Source: Eonycteris spelaea (lineage: Eukaryota; Chordata; Mammalia; Chiroptera; Pteropodidae). Taken from it: a DNA stretch of 64,000 nucleotides. Every line of letters begins with the position of its first letter. Position 1 is the stretch's first letter. The stretch covers positions 8,086,501-8,150,500 of the forward strand of contig PUFA01000034.1 of NCBI GenBank assembly GCA_003508835.1, in the 5' to 3' direction. Both the position numbers and the translations under genes were made by a program. Below are positions 10,610 through 23,545 of this stretch, piece after piece. Under the pieces are notes generated by a model. The model was not told where the DNA came from, did no database searches, and worked only from the letters and a program-made list of their open reading frames with translations.

Positions 10610-12114
10610 AAATGAAACATCCTCTTCTGAGACATCATGGCTGAACTCCCTCTGACAAATTGAGTGTTTACTATCTTCCAAGTAGTTTGGTCCTTCTATC
10701 CCCACCGAACAAGCATATGTCTGTCATTCATTCACTCTGCTTCTCTCCCAGGTGAATTTCCCATTCACTGTCCTCAAGAGAGAAGATCTATTTGAGCCAG
10801 TACATCACCTTTTGCTATGGAACACTGTGCTTGGGCAGCATCACACCAAGTTTCCTTATCGCTGAATGTCCTCATGGTTCCCTTTTGTTATGATGAAGAC
10901 CAGAGGACCAGTCTATTGTGGTCAAGGGAATGGGGTCGCCAACAGTAGGCAGGAAGAATTGAACTGCAGATTGAAACTCTCAAGACACAGTCTTCAGGAG
11001 GCTGCAAGACGAGCAGGCACACATGATTTTGTGAACCAGCAGGTATAAGAAGTTTCAAGAACAAATTGGAGTGAGGCTGAGGTTATTAGATAAGCCCCAG
11101 ACTTGCTGAGTGAATCTCTGTGGTTTTAATATTGATTCATTTCACCACAAGCTATAGTAATAACTTGAATAGGTTTACACATCTACACAAGAGCTGGCCC
11201 CTAGCCAGGACACGAGTAAAATACTAAATTCTCAACTGTAAAATGCTTTATATTATATGTATTTAACATACAGTAGTGTTTCTAGTATTTAGACATCATT
11301 TTCCTATGCCATACCAACAGTCTGCAAAATCTCAAGTTAAGAGATAGTATCATTAACAAGTACTGGGACAAAGGCCATCCATGCTTAAGGAAATTTGTCC
11401 AAACAAAAACCAAAATGCAAGTAACTGAGTTTTGTGGAAGTGTTTGCTGACCCACGAGGTTGAGCCTGAATCAGTTCTCAAACATCCGAACTATATCTAC
11501 CTTTCAGTGCCTTTGCGTGAAGGTCCTTCATGGGCCAAACAGGCATCTGTTTCCTCTTTGTAGCTGACTGAGGGCCCCAGACAAATCCTTGAGCAGAGAA
11601 CGGCAGCCTGATAGATGTGCTGAGATGCGCTCTGACTGCAAAGGGAACGGTTAGTAGGGTGGCCTGGGGAAAATCAACCCGGTTTTAAGAGGAGATAAAC
11701 GCCAGCTGCTGTCATTCAGGTTTCATTTTTAAGGGGTGGTGGCAGTGTAGGACCACGTGTCTGACAATTGCCCTGCTCCTTCACTAGAGAGAACAAGAGG
11801 GACGCATCATTTCAGTGAGCTGGGACTTAACATCAAGCAACACTGCCCTGCCCTGCTGGTGAGGCTTTCTTGGTGCTCCCCTGCAGAGATCTTTCCAGAC
11901 ACATGTGTTGCTCGAACTTCTGGCCCATTGGCAGGGTATGTTTTGTTCGGCCTGCACAGAATTTTTTTTTTTTTTAATTTTCAGAGTTTCCAGTATTTGA
12001 AAACTGGGAGAGTTCCTATAAAAATCTTGATATCCCAACTTGCCTTGACAAATCAGAAGGTCAGTCAATTAAATTGGTGAAAAATTTTTCGACCGTTTTG
12101 ACAGCTAGTTCAGA
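10610..12114. other. Intergenic, no assigned feature
   Basis: No repeat family recognised with confidence. The 107-codon frame at 11,757-12,080 crosses a T run (11,961-11,974) and shows no domain. Confidence 0.5.
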
Positions 12115-12365
12115 GCTCAGAATAACAGCCATCATTTATCGAGTGCTTACCAGAAAACTTTCTGAGGTCTGCAGATATTAACTCATTTAAACCCCAAACA
12201 ACTCCATGAGGTGTATCCTAGCGATATCCACAGATTACAAAAGAGAAAACTGAGGCAAATGCAGTTCAGTAATTTGCCAAAGGTCACACAACTGTAAGTG
12301 GCAGAAATCCACAGAAACAAAGAGGGCTGACTCCGAATCCCGATGCTTGAGTTCTAATCTACTCT
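12115..12365 (+). mobile_element. MIR SINE, near full length
   Basis: ATTTATCGAGTGCTTACCAG, ATTAACTCATTTAAACCCCA, GAGAAAACTGAGGCAAATGC and CAAAGGTCACACAACTGTAA are in MIR order, ending in a TCCGAATCCCGATG block. Confidence 0.85.
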
Positions 12366-13689
12366 GAGTTTAAAGGTGGCCGAATACACTATCTCTTTAG
12401 AATCTTTCCAGTTTGGTGATTCTTCTTCTGGGTAATTACCTGGTTCACTTCTAGCCTCATAAGTTTTACTTACCATATGTACATGCACATTGCACCTACA
12501 GGTCCATATTATACCATGAAAAATAAATTTTATATTTATAATGTATAAACCACATTTTATATGTCCCGTAGCAGTGATGTAGCTACACATATATGTAAAA
12601 AAATATTTATTTATCTGTTCAGACTCTGAGGGTCCTCAAGGAGCAGGGAACAGCCATGACTTGTTCCATCCAGGAGGTGACCACGAAGGGCGTGGGGAAG
12701 AGACGAATGTGGCTGTCGGGAGACCGCGAGCTTCTAAGCCTCCTAGTTTTCTGGATGCAACATGTGCTCTGACCCCAACCACATACTAAGTCAAGATTCT
12801 CGGAGTCGTCTCAGGAGCCTTCTCTCTGCTCAGATTCCTGGCGACTGTTTCCGGCCAGTCACTCCCAGACCATCCTCCACAGCCTCTACTTCAGCCAAAC
12901 TTGGATTCTCCTCCAAACGGTGGCTCCCTTGGGCTCGATCACATCCTTCCTGCTTCCTCTGTAGTATCTTTTCTCTTTTCTGATGGCTCCTTTATTAATA
13001 AAGCCCGAAGGCTGAAATTATTTTTTTGTTCTCTTTGTTTTACCAGAATAAAATACTTCCATGTTATTTATTTTATTTTGTTTCTGAATACTCTCATTTT
13101 AGCAGTTATTTTTGTTGCGCTGTTGTAGTTTTCTGGGGGTTTTTCTCGTGGGGGAGGGGCGGGGAGGTATTATTTGTTTAATGAAGTCAGGGCTGAAGAC
13201 ACTGTGGTGTCCCCAAGGCACTGCCTCTGGAGTCTGGAATTTTCCTTCAGCCCTAGCCACCACGCCCTTGGCTTCCTGTGGGCCTGTCTCAGAGGCCGGC
13301 AGCTGGAGTGGTGCTGCCTCTCGTGACAGCCTCTTCACAGCCTCGCCCAGCTCCTGCTCCACTGGCCTCCCTGGGAACCTTGATTGCCCAAATTCCCAGG
13401 CTCACCCCACACTCTTGGATCCCCAGTCTCTTTGGATAGAGGTTCCTCTATCTTTATTTTCCAGCACTTCATAATTTAAACAGATTACTTGTTAGGGAAG
13501 GTGCAATTGATATCTTTCGCAATCAAAACCTTCTGGAAAAGTCTACTAAATGAGCACTTCTATATAATACAGTACTTGCCTCGCCATGCCCCTAATTTTT
13601 ATTTTGTATTTTTAAGTATAAGGCACTGTTACCAACACTGAAAACCCTGAAAGATTAGAAAATCCTTTGGCTTTCAAGTTGCTATAATT
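12366..13689. other. Intergenic, no assigned feature
   Basis: 12,640-12,990 and 13,110-13,480 are richer in GC than their surroundings and hold frames of 73-120 codons. None has a recognisable domain, and splice or promoter signals are not evident. Part could be old L2 that I cannot align by eye. Confidence 0.45.
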
Positions 13690-13780
13690 GAGCCCCGCGA
13701 AAGCAGGGCCCTTTGTTCTGCATACTGGTGTATTCCAAGGGCTTAGCTTTTAATAGGCATTCATGAAAGAGTTTACCAAG
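13690..13780 (+). mobile_element. LINE L2 3' end
   Basis: GAGCCCCGCGAAAGCAGGGC then GGGCTTAGCTTTTAATAGGC and ATTCATGAAAGAG matches the L2 terminal block. Confidence 0.6.
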
Positions 13781-14214
13781 GGGAGGGAAGGCCTTATTAT
13801 TTAAGAATCATTAATATAAACTAGTAAATATATGAGAGCCCATTGATGCAGCTCGTTAAATATAAACATTGAAATAGTCTAATCTATATCAGTGTCTTTT
13901 TGACCTGCGGTTACATCGTGAATTTATGTTATTTTAAGATCTATCCCATTCCTTACTTACTGAATTTCAAATAACCAAGGTACCCCAACAAAGAAAAAAC
14001 CTACAAGAATACAAATTTTAAGGATGCTAATTTTCCATCTGAACATTAAATTCTTTTTCTTATAGTCTCTAGTGCAAACATTACTTGAATTTTCAAGACG
14101 AAGGATTTTGTTGGTGTTTAGCTCAAAGGTATATACAATAAAATATATTATTTGCTTAATGTCATTAACTCCAAGTCATTTCTGGAAAGTTTTCTGGCCA
14201 TAAAACCCTTCTCT
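13781..14214. other. No recognisable feature
   Basis: AT-rich intergenic sequence. Confidence 0.4.
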
Positions 14215-14335
14215 TTTTTTCTAGTAAACCTAATATTTAAGCAAAAAGGTTGTTTAATCTCTTTATGTTACAGAACCTGGGACATAGTAGATATTCAGTA
14301 AATGTTTGTTGAGGAATGAATTTAGTAATACTTTG
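14215..14335 (+). mobile_element. LINE L2 3' end
   Basis: ACAGAACCTGGGACATAGTA followed by TCAGTAAATGTTTGTTGAGG is the characteristic L2 terminus. Confidence 0.75.
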
Positions 14336-14734
14336 CCATGGGTTAATAGCATCGTATTTCAAAGGTTAAGTTTGACCAAATGGCCAGTAACATTGGCATA
14401 CAAACCCCCTGGAGCTATGATCTATCCTTAGAACATGACTATTGTCCTATATTTCAAAAGAAGAATTAAAAAGTTAAGCCTAGTTTATTATTTTGCTAAA
14501 AATGGGGTTGTGAGAGGTCTTAGTTTACAGCATCGATCTCAGAAAGGGTAGAGGTTGTGGGCAAGATTAAGTGGACTAGAAAGTCCTCTAGGTTTAATGA
14601 GAGTACTCGATGGAGGTGAAATTGGATAGAATTGATAAATTTTGGTCTTCAGACAGACACAGATATCTAGTGCAGGGCTTAAGGACTCTTTGTTTTTAAC
14701 CATGGACTCTGAAGTGGGTTTTTTTTTTTTTTTT

Positions 14735-15217
14735 TGCAAAGATAGCCAAAATCCTCCATCCTTCTCTGCTCCCAGGCCATTTGCAATGTGGCATTGCATC
14801 TCCTCCCATGAAAATGTGAAGTCTACTTCCCCACCTTGAATCTGAGCTGGTCTCTAGACGTCTCTGACCAATGGAGTGTGGCAGGAGTAACACTGGGCCA
14901 GTTGTGAGCCTAAAAGCCTTGCTTGTTCCCACATATTCTTTTGCTTGCTGTCCCAAGTGAGCAAGCCCAGTCTAGTCTGCTGGATTATTAGAGATGTATG
15001 GCCCCATCACCCCTTCACCCAGTTGACAGCCAGCCAGCCATCAGACATATGAGTGAGACCACACAGATATACCCAAGAGCTGACTGCAGACACACAGTGA
15101 GCCTGGCCAAGACCAGCCAAGCTGAGCTGATAGGCAAACCACAGCAGCAGTCCACAGATTTATGGGCAATGACAGATGGCTATTTTAAGAAACTGAGTAT
15201 TGGGGTAGCTAACTAAT
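14735..15217 (+). mobile_element. MaLR-type LTR (MLT1-like)
   Basis: CTTGAATCTGAGCTGGTCTC, ACCAATGGAGTGTGGCAGGA, CAGTTGACAGCCAGCCAGCC and a GTAGCTAACTAATGCA end follow the order of MLT1-class LTRs. A run of 17 T at 14,720-14,736 marks the left side. It resembles 41,800-42,366, which shares the GCC(A)AGACCAGCCAAGCTGA-type block. Confidence 0.65.
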
Positions 15218-16559
15218 GCACACCCTAAGTGAGTTCTATAGTCAAACAAGCCTAGGAAACATTAGCCTAGAAGATAATCTGCAACTTTCTTGGTGTAAAG
15301 AGACCAGCCTGAATGCCAATCTCTATAATTCCCTTGGTTTTTGGCTCTTCTTCCTGTTAATTGAACACAAAGGAAAAAGTACTTGAGAAAAACTTGTATT
15401 GACTTTTAGTAACTTAAGAAAGCCACTGAAAACTATAAAAAATCATCAAGAATTATGACTTCCTAGGAGGCTTGGGGTTAATTTATGGAAATAACCACTA
15501 GTCTCAGGTGTTTAATCCATGATCATCACAAACTCTCTAAAAAAGGTATTTCAGTTTCTCCATCCCCAGAAAGAAAGGATAGAATTGATACATAAAGCAA
15601 GCAATGGTTCTTAGCTGTCTTAATTATAGAGTAACAGCTTATGGTATCATAATGATTTTCATGTGTGTAACCTGGGGGCCTAGAAATAGATACTGAACTC
15701 TTTGTTTTCTAGCAATAGACATATTCTGTAATCCTTCTACTCCCTTGCCTAATAATAACACTGTATTTTAATAATGATGATTGATACCTATTGCTGATAC
15801 ATGCCTGAGATTAATGGCTCGGTGACTGGACAGGAAATCGTGTACATAGCCATAGGCACATCGCCTTAGCTAGTTATTAATCACCAAAAGGTAAACTGTA
15901 CTGAGTCACAGCAGCAAATGAGAGAGAATAAAAATTTAGTTATATTGATCACTTCTAATTTGCCTTTAGGACAACTAGAATGTCTAAGGCAAAGCATTAT
16001 AGAAAGTCATGTCTAGTAAGGAGTCAAGTTATTGAATGATCTCACATTTCGTTCTTCTTCAGAGGCTGATGAATGACTATAACACGATCCTAACAATCTG
16101 ACAAGGAAAATGAACTACTTTTTCAATTAACACATTGATTAAAGATTTCACACGTGCTTTTATTCTCCTTTTACCAGATAATTAGTTTTCTTATTGAAAT
16201 AAAATAGCAGCCTGCCTTGGTCTTACCTATTATAATATTTTTCTTAGACCCCTGACATTTTGAAATAATAAAAAGAAAGTAGGGGTGATCAAAAATGTAA
16301 CTCTTTTTGAACTGATATGCTTGATAGTTAAAAAAAATTATATCTTTTTTTTTTGGTATAAAGTAGATTTAGAAGAGAAAGAGTCTATGTTTTTCTAGAA
16401 ACCTTTTCATCAGCTAGGTTATGAGATGAAATAACCTTATATCAAGTGGGAGAAGATTGAAGGAATAAAAGAAACCGTGGCTGTGTGTAGATTTTGGGCT
16501 TCATAAAGGTCTTTTGCATGCATATGATATTTCCTTTGATTCCATTTAAGAAGGAGACA
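15218..16559. other. Intergenic, no assigned feature
   Basis: AT-rich, with no microsatellite, gene or nameable repeat. Confidence 0.5.
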
Positions 16560-16670
16560 GGAAATGTTTTATTACAGCATTTTATGGATGAAGAAATTGA
16601 AGCTCAGTGCTATCAACTTGCTGAGTACACAGATTGTATGTGCTAGAATCAATAATCAAATACATTTAAA
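16560..16670 (+). mobile_element. MIR SINE remnant
   Basis: CATTTTATGGATGAAGAAAT then TGAAGCTCAGTGCTATCAAC is a diverged MIR core. Confidence 0.45.
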
Positions 16671-17997
16671 ACAAGTAGGCAACTTCTGTTCAAAATGGTG
16701 TATTAGACATACACACCTCTATTAATTTATTGTAAGGGAATAATATTACTAATTTAAAAAGATAAACTCACAAGAAAAGAGAGAAAGAAGAGGGATCAGT
16801 AGATTTAAGATTTCAATCAGTTTCTAGAAAAATGGAAAGCAGATGCAGCATGTGGATGATCCAAGTGAAGGAGCCTGGTCAAGGATAGGTAGAGATGGCT
16901 GAGTGTCTGAAAAGGAAGGTGATCTGTTCTGATGGAAAGAACCACAGGAAAGCTTGTGTTTGGGAATTCTGGGTACAACAGAGAGTTAGGGTGGGTTATG
17001 AGGTTAAACATGGGACAGGAGACAGTTGAAGTCTACAGAATACAGGTCAAGTCAACCTTCACCCAGGAGTGGATGCTCCAGTGGACAGGCATTGAGCCTT
17101 CCAACAAAGAGAGTTTGGTCTTAAAAGTTGAATAGAAGATTCAAGAGAAGGAAGGCCTTTGTTGTGGGAGATGGTACCCAAAAGAAATGTTCTGTACATT
17201 CTAATGGGATTTCCAAAGCAAAAGAACTGAATGCCACAAAATTAGACAATAAACAAGGTTCACCCTCCTCCATGGAGCTGCTCTTCTTAGAAACCCTCTG
17301 GCATATCTGACTTTTTAATTACACATATTTATTTTTTGTAAATTAAAAACTGAAGTAAGTTTTTAATTAAATTTTCTATCACATCAGAACTCATTTCCCA
17401 TTTATGTTTATCACTTCATATTAATTATAAATCATAGCATTTATAATTTATTCCAGCTTTAAAAAATCCCCATGCCTTAATGTAACTTTTTAAGGATGTG
17501 AATTAGTTACCAGGATGCCCTTCATGGCATCGAATATTATAACAAATGAAAAAAGTGAAAAAGAAATAGTATAGAAATGATTAAATAAATCACTTGCATA
17601 AAATTAAAGACTATAAGGCTAGTTAAATTTTTAAAATATGATTTGTTTTCACAAAAATACATCTATCATATATTATTGAGTAAAAAATAAGTTACAAAAC
17701 ATAAGAATTATTACATTTTTTATTTAAAAGTTATACGTAAATATGTATATATGCATTGAGAAAAATCTAAAAGGCATTTAGAGCTGAGATTGCTGAAAAT
17801 CACTGTTAGAGTGGATTTATTATTTAAAATCTACTCTACAGCACTGGGAGGGTCCAGAAGACATATCTATTACCACTAGAGTGAATAAATTCATTAAAAA
17901 AAAAAGCTCCGGCATCCTTTGTGATTACCCTTCTCTGTAGGCCAAAACTTACGGTAGGAACTGGGTCACTTAACTGGACAATCTAATACAGAGAGAG
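16671..17997. other. Intergenic, AT-rich
   Basis: Very AT-rich between 17,320 and 17,800. Small frames at 16,817-17,310 show no domain. No repeat named. Confidence 0.5.
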
Positions 17998-17998
17998 T

Positions 17999-18081
17999 GC
18001 AGTGGTCCCCATGAACCCATATCCACGGTTTTGCTTTCCGAGATTTCAGTTACCCACGTCAACCTCCCTCCGAAAATGTTA
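17999..18081 (+). mobile_element. Tigger (pogo/mariner-like) 5' terminal fragment
   Basis: CAGTGGTCCCCATGAACCCA, TATCCACGGTTTTGCTTTCC and TTCAGTTACCCACGTCAACC match the terminal region of Tigger DNA transposons. Only about 80 bp are kept. No transposase part is visible next to it. Confidence 0.7.
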
Positions 18082-19689
18082 CTTATACATTCTGCTGGAT
18101 GACTTCCAGTTTTTGAGTTGTGCTGCTGCGATCATTTTGAGCATATGTATTGAAGAACATATATTCATTTGCACTGGTATTTTCATTAACTTTGGGAAGA
18201 GCTGAATACTTACCCTCTTTGATCCTGGAACATAATAGATCTGTTTACAAAAATTCAAGTCTCTTTCAGCAATGCCTTTTCCCTAAGTCCCAGATTGGTG
18301 TCCGTTGGCCCTAGTCAAAGAGCTGGAAAGAAGACAGCAACAAGGAAATTCTGACCTCTCTTTTACCTGCTAATGTTGGAACATCTTGCCAAAAACTATT
18401 TTGGGCGATTATAGTTATATTCTCTTCCGAGAATAAATATGATGCATTTTGTTTCCTTCGCTTTTCACAAGTGGTTAATTGACTCCAGTCATTAGTTTTC
18501 ACTACATACTTCTTTGCTTTCATTCTTTATTATCTCTTGCTCATTCAATTTTTTTTTTTTACATGACCTTTTAAAATGTACACTCACTGAGAGCTCCCTG
18601 GGGGACTATTTGGGTTGTTTTAGAGACTTCCTTTTCTGCCTCACAGACTTTTAAAAATGCCCTTCCCTCTTGAGTCATACTCCTGGTTAGAATCCTTTCT
18701 TCACATTTAAAAAAATATCTGCTTCAGTAAAATCTTGGACACATGTCTTACTATGTCTAGAATTCCTTCCAGACAATGAAATGGTCATCAAGGCAGGATT
18801 CATGAAATATTCTGATTTAGGCAAACAAAGTTTCCAGCTGCTTGTATAGTGCTGAAGCGTCCTGTCACTATTATATCTTACTTTTCAGATGAGCTGGTTT
18901 TATATATCTTCATTAGAAAAACATACACTAGAGTGAATAGTCTGCAAATTATGGTGTCCTGCTATAAACCAGGTGATGTGTTTTGGGATGCTGAGCTCCT
19001 TCCAACATTCCCCAGGTAGACATCACCTCTCTTGTCACCTGCTCAGGACTGCAACTCGTCTCTCCTCTAACCTCTGAGCTCCTTGACCTGGAGCAACAGG
19101 AAGTTCTGTGGTCCTCTTTCAGGCCCTCTAAAAGAAAACTACTAGTTTTCCCAGTACACTAGACCATAGTTGGTACTCACCTTTAGGCCCCTTCTACTCC
19201 ATTAAGCTTCTCACCTTCAGATAGTTCCAAGTGAGAAGCAGTTAACACTCTCTATGCTTGTTGATGATCCCAGACCTCCAGAATTAAACTTTTACAGTAA
19301 CCCTCTCGCCACACTCCACTCCATTTAGTAACTTTCAACTCTAGGAACAGGTCTCTTGGAGATTCAGGAGTCATTTTGCTGGGCAGGATGATGGTGGGAA
19401 AAGAAGTAATATCCTGCCATTATGAGGCCAATGGTCCCTGACTCCCTATCTCTCTCTCCCTCTCCCTTTTTTTTTCCCCCAGAATTCCCCGCCATCCATC
19501 TTTTGAGGGTAACGGGACCATATTTGCAGTTATTTAGTTAGACCCAGAGAAGGAGCCTAGCCTTGATATTTTTATGGCAATTTTTAGAATTCAAGGGTGT
19601 ATAACAATTTATTTGTCCTCAGCTTTGAACCTAAGTCAGCTCTTTTAAAATGATTTAAAAGGACTCAGCCAATAACAGGTTGCAAAGGA
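18082..19689. other. Intergenic; possible short L1 remnant at its start
   Basis: CCAGTTTTTGAGTTGTGCTG and the following 100 bp (18,085-18,200) loosely resemble an old L1 3' segment. I am not confident. The remainder shows nothing I can assign. Confidence 0.4.
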
Positions 19690-19960
19690 AACATATAACA
19701 CAATGATTTGGGGTAGTTATAAATGCAATGAAGAAAATGAAATAGGACAACACGACAAATAGCAGCAGGAACCACTTTAGACATAAAGGTCAAGGACAAC
19801 GACTTTGAGGAGGAGGTACAAGAGTTCCCACCAGAAAGATGGAAACCACCGAGCCCTCTGGAGCTCTAGGAGAAGAGCAAAGGGAGTAGCGTATGCACAG
19901 ACTCTGAGCTGGGAGCAAGCTGGCTGAGTTTGAGAAACAGAGAGAAAGCCAACATTCCTT
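19690..19960 (-). mobile_element. LINE L2 (minus)
   Basis: The stretch from GACTTTGAGGAGGAGGTACA through GAGCTGGGAGCAAGCTGGCT follows the reverse-complement L2 segment just internal to its 3' end. Diverged. Confidence 0.5.
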
Positions 19961-20944
19961 ACAATATGCATTTTTGCCTGGGTTTGGCAACACTACATCC
20001 TCATCCTCAGTATCTCACCCAAATGACACCATTCATTTACAAATAAGAATACATTGCAGATGTATTCTCCTCACAATGAAGAGAAAGGATAGGTGATGCT
20101 CAGGGAAACCGTTCTTAGAAGAAATGATTTAGAAGTAAGTTTGATATAAATACATTAAATCTTGGACCACTGACTACCGCTAATGGAAAAATCATTCTTG
20201 TCTGTTTTCTTGTGATGTATATCCTACTGGAAAGATTGCATTAGGGTAATTATCCTTTGTTAATAACTAGGCATCTTTAAGATGAAGAAACTAACGGACA
20301 TCTTCACAAACTTCTCTGGAATCGAAGAAGCAGAAGTCTACAACTCTGAGCAATGTAAGGAAGGAAAGGTACTTTAAACGATCGAATGAATCAGACAAAG
20401 AAAGATGTTTTACGATATGCGTGACATCAGCAGCAAAGCAAAATGAACTTGTGGACATTTCACTGCAACTTCCAGGAAGAGAAATGATAAAAATGTTTCT
20501 AAGAGGAAGAAGAGGTTGTGAAATAGAAATTAATTTCAGGATTCCCATTCTTAGCTGAGATTATAAAATGTCATTAATGTTTTTTTAAAAAATGGAAATT
20601 TTCATTTTCATTTTCGAAACAATATTTAAAAATGTACCCAAATTTATCTCCCCAATGCAGAAGCATGGCCAAGATTCACAGTTAATTCATATAGTGGTGG
20701 GGAATACACAGGCTGAGTTGTTCTCTTACACTCTTCCCTCACTCTTGGACATCTATTAACAAAAAACAAAAGTCCTCTTTTCTCCTTCAGTCAAAAAATA
20801 AGTCTCTATGTATATCAACTTAAGTAGTCAAGTAGTATTCAAGCACAGTCCAAGTAGGTGTTTGCTTCATTCTCTGGCCCTTATGCTACAAAGAACCAAG
20901 TCTTTCAAAACACTAATAATTATAAAATCATGGTACTGCATACT
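19961..20944. other. Intergenic, no assigned feature
   Basis: AT-rich sequence. The minus-strand 85-codon frame at 20,291-20,548 has no domain. Confidence 0.5.
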
Positions 20945-21534
20945 CAAGTTTAAGATGGTCCCCAACATCCTATCCCCCAAGCCCAGCATACACCCCTTGT
21001 ATAATTCCCGGATGTAATATGATGGATTTTACTCCCATGATTAGGTTATGTCTCATGGCATAGCTGGCCTTGAGGGAGGGAGATTATTTGAGTGGGCCTG
21101 ACCTAATCACATGAGCCATTTGAAAACAGAGTTTGTCCAGCTTACCACAGAAGAGAACATCAGAGATTGGAAGCTAGAGAAGGATTCCATGCACCCTGTT
21201 GACTGGAATATGGAGGAGGCCATGAGACAAAACAATGTGGGTGGCTTGCAGGAACTGAGAGCAGTCTTTAGCTGAAAGCCAGCTGGGAAATAGGTACCTC
21301 AGTCCTACAACTGCAAGAACTGAATTCTGCCAATAACACGAATGAACTTGGAAGTGGAGTCTTCCCCGCTTGCCGACAGACAAAAACTCAGCCGACTGAC
21401 ATATTGATGTCAGCCTTTGAGACTCTAAGCAGAAAATCAGCATGTGCCTTCTGAATTTACAGCACTAAAAGCTAATAAATGGGTGTTATTACATTGGTGG
21501 CTATTTGTTATGCATCAATAGAAAACTAATACAG
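20945..21534 (+). mobile_element. MaLR-type LTR (MLT1-like), nearly full length
   Basis: Starts about AAGATGGTCCCCAACATCCT. Contains GTGGGCCTGACCTAATCACA, GGGAAATAGGTACCTCAGTC, CAACTGCAAGAACTGAATTC and TAATAAATGGGTGTTATTAC (AATAAA signal). Ends GCATCAATAGAAAACTAATA followed by CAG. Confidence 0.8.
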
Positions 21535-22054
21535 AGGTAATAGTCTTTGGGTAAAAGTCAAGATTTAAAAAAAAATAGTGATATCCTCAGCCTCGGAGTC
21601 CTACTACCTGCTCAGGAAGGATGGGACACTCTAGTGCTGTACCAAGCCCCAAGAGAGACGCACAAATGTGTGATCCCAAGGTGAATCCAAAGTGGGTTCT
21701 GGGACTGCCTACTTGGTCTCAGACCAAGAATTACTAGAAATTCATTATTTAAATGTTTATATTTTTCAAATCTTTCTCCTTTTATTCTGATATCTCTTGG
21801 TCTCATTGGACATTTCCCTCACTAATTAGATTTTTTTTAGGCATAAAAATTTAGCCTGTATTCCTTGCATGTGGGCTAAATATAGGTGAACAGAATGAAC
21901 AGATGATGGTACATGAGAGAGAAGAGGAAATAAAGATAGGAGAAAAGGTAAAGAAAAAAGATATAAAGAAGAAAAGAATGGAAGGAAAGGAGGGAGAGAA
22001 GCAGGAATAAAGGAAGAGAAAAAAGAAATAAGAAAGGGGAATGAGAGAAGGAAA
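21535..22054. other. Intergenic with a purine-rich stretch
   Basis: 21,905-22,050 is strongly A/G-biased without a regular unit. No gene. Confidence 0.5.
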
Positions 22055-22604
22055 GTTTCAATTATCTATAGCTGTATAACAACATTCTAAAGCTCATGGC
22101 CTTAAATAACAGCTATTGTATTATCTCATGTGGGTTGACTGGCTCAGGTGGGTGTCTCTTCAGCTCCATGGGATATTGGTTGGGGCTGAAGGCATTTAGG
22201 GACTTGATTGGGCTTCAAAATCCAAGAAGGCGGCTGACATATGATAGCAACTGCTGTTTGGGAGCTCAGCTAGGGCTGTCACCACAGCCTCACTGTCCTC
22301 TCCAAGTGGCATCTTTGTGTGCCTTGGCTCCTTACAGCATGGCAGTTAGGTTTCAAGAGGCAGAAAGGAGAAATGGTACATATTCTTTAGGTCTGGATTC
22401 AGAAGTCCAAGAACATCACTTCTGCATTCTTGTGGTCAGAGCCAATCAAAAGAATAGCTCAGATTCAAGAAGAGAGAAAATTAGCTCTACTTCTTCATAT
22501 AAGAAGACATGTATATGTGCAGATCGGGGAAGAATTGCTGTGTGCCATCTTGGGAGACTCACTACCATGGGAAACAAGAGCGAAGTACACCTACCACCAC
22601 CACA
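22055..22604 (-). mobile_element. MaLR-type LTR (minus strand)
   Basis: ATAGCTGTATAACAACATTC, GGGTTGACTGGCTCAGGTGG, TTGGTTGGGGCTGAAGGCAT, CTTACAGCATGGCAGTTAGG and AGTCCAAGAACATCACTTCT are successive reverse-complement LTR blocks. The 175-codon plus-strand frame (22,096-22,623) is its shadow. Confidence 0.7.
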
Positions 22605-22962
22605 GGAACCCTTCAAAAATTAGGTCAGATCATGTCACTTCTCCATTTAGGGTCTTACGAGGATCTACAAAGTGGTATAAAACCTGTTCCAATCCCTGAG
22701 ACTCCCCTGAGTCCAACTTCTTGCACTCTCTCCATGACTCATCGCATTCTGGACCCACTGGTCTCCCAGCTATTTCTCAAACTCTCCAAGTACTTCCATA
22801 ATTATCTCAAGGACTTTGCCTTTGCTCTTTCTTCTGGAAGAGAAAACATTCTCCAGTTATCCAAAAGGTTCCTTCCCTCGCTTCTTTTAGCTCTCCAGTC
22901 ACAAATGTCAGGGAAGCTTGTCCTGAGCATCTTACATGAAATAATAACCTCCATTGTCCCAT
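22605..22962 (+). mobile_element. LINE L2, 5' piece of an interrupted copy
   Basis: GTCAGATCATGTCACTTCTC, ACCTGTTCCAATCCCTGAGA, GGACTTTGCCTTTGCTCTTT and AAATGTCAGGGAAGCTTGTC match L2 in order. The copy continues at 23,300 after an LTR insertion. Confidence 0.75.
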
Positions 22963-23299
22963 TGCTGTGGACTAAATTGTGTCCCCCCAGTATTTATATG
23001 TTGAATCCCTAACCCCCAATATGGCTGCATTTGGAAAAGGAAATAACTAATGTTAAATGAGGTCATAAGGATGGAGATATAATCTGATTAGAATCTTTAC
23101 AATCACTCTCTCTTTCCCTGCCATGTAAGGACACACCGAGAAGAGAGCTGTCTACAAGTCAAAGAGCCCTCATCAGAAGCTGCATCAGCCAGTCCCCTGA
23201 TTTGGGACCTCATGGACTCCAGACTGTGTGAAATAAATTTCTGCTCTTTAAGCCACTCAGTTTATGGTATTTGCATGGCAGCTGAAGCTAACTAAGACA
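22963..23299 (+). mobile_element. MLT1-type LTR inserted into L2
   Basis: Starts TGCTGTGGACTAAATTGTGT. Contains CCTAACCCCCAATATGGCTG, TTAAATGAGGTCATAAGGAT and GTGTGAAATAAATTTCTGCT. Ends GCTAACTAAGACA. Flanks CCCAT and CCCAC give a 5-bp target duplication with one mismatch. Confidence 0.9.
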
Positions 23300-23545
23300 C
23301 CCACCAACACCCTCTGCCTGCCTACCATGCCTGGTTTTTCTTCATAACCCTTTACCACCACCTAGATAGTTGTACATTTATTTGTTATTTGTGTGTTATC
23401 CATCTCTCTCCACCATACCACAGTCTCCAAGAGGAGAAACTGTGTCTGTTGTGAACTTTGTTGCCCTGTCTCTAATACCTAAGTGAGGGATGCACAAAGA
23501 GCCTATTGATCAATATTTCTGAAAAATTTGAATGAATGAGTAAAT
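23300..23545 (+). mobile_element. LINE L2, 3' piece of the interrupted copy
   Basis: Picks up the L2 order after the LTR: TACATTTATTTGTTATTTGT, CAGTCTCCAAGAGGAGAAAC, TGTCTCTAATACCTAAGTGA, then GAATGAATGAGTAA. Confidence 0.75.

Noticed and set aside
10384..10705. Ser/Phe/Leu-rich and Lys/Arg-rich frames
   Set aside because: Direct translations of the GAAA/GGAA microsatellite.
22096..22623. 175-codon plus-strand frame
   Set aside because: Lies over a minus-strand MaLR LTR.
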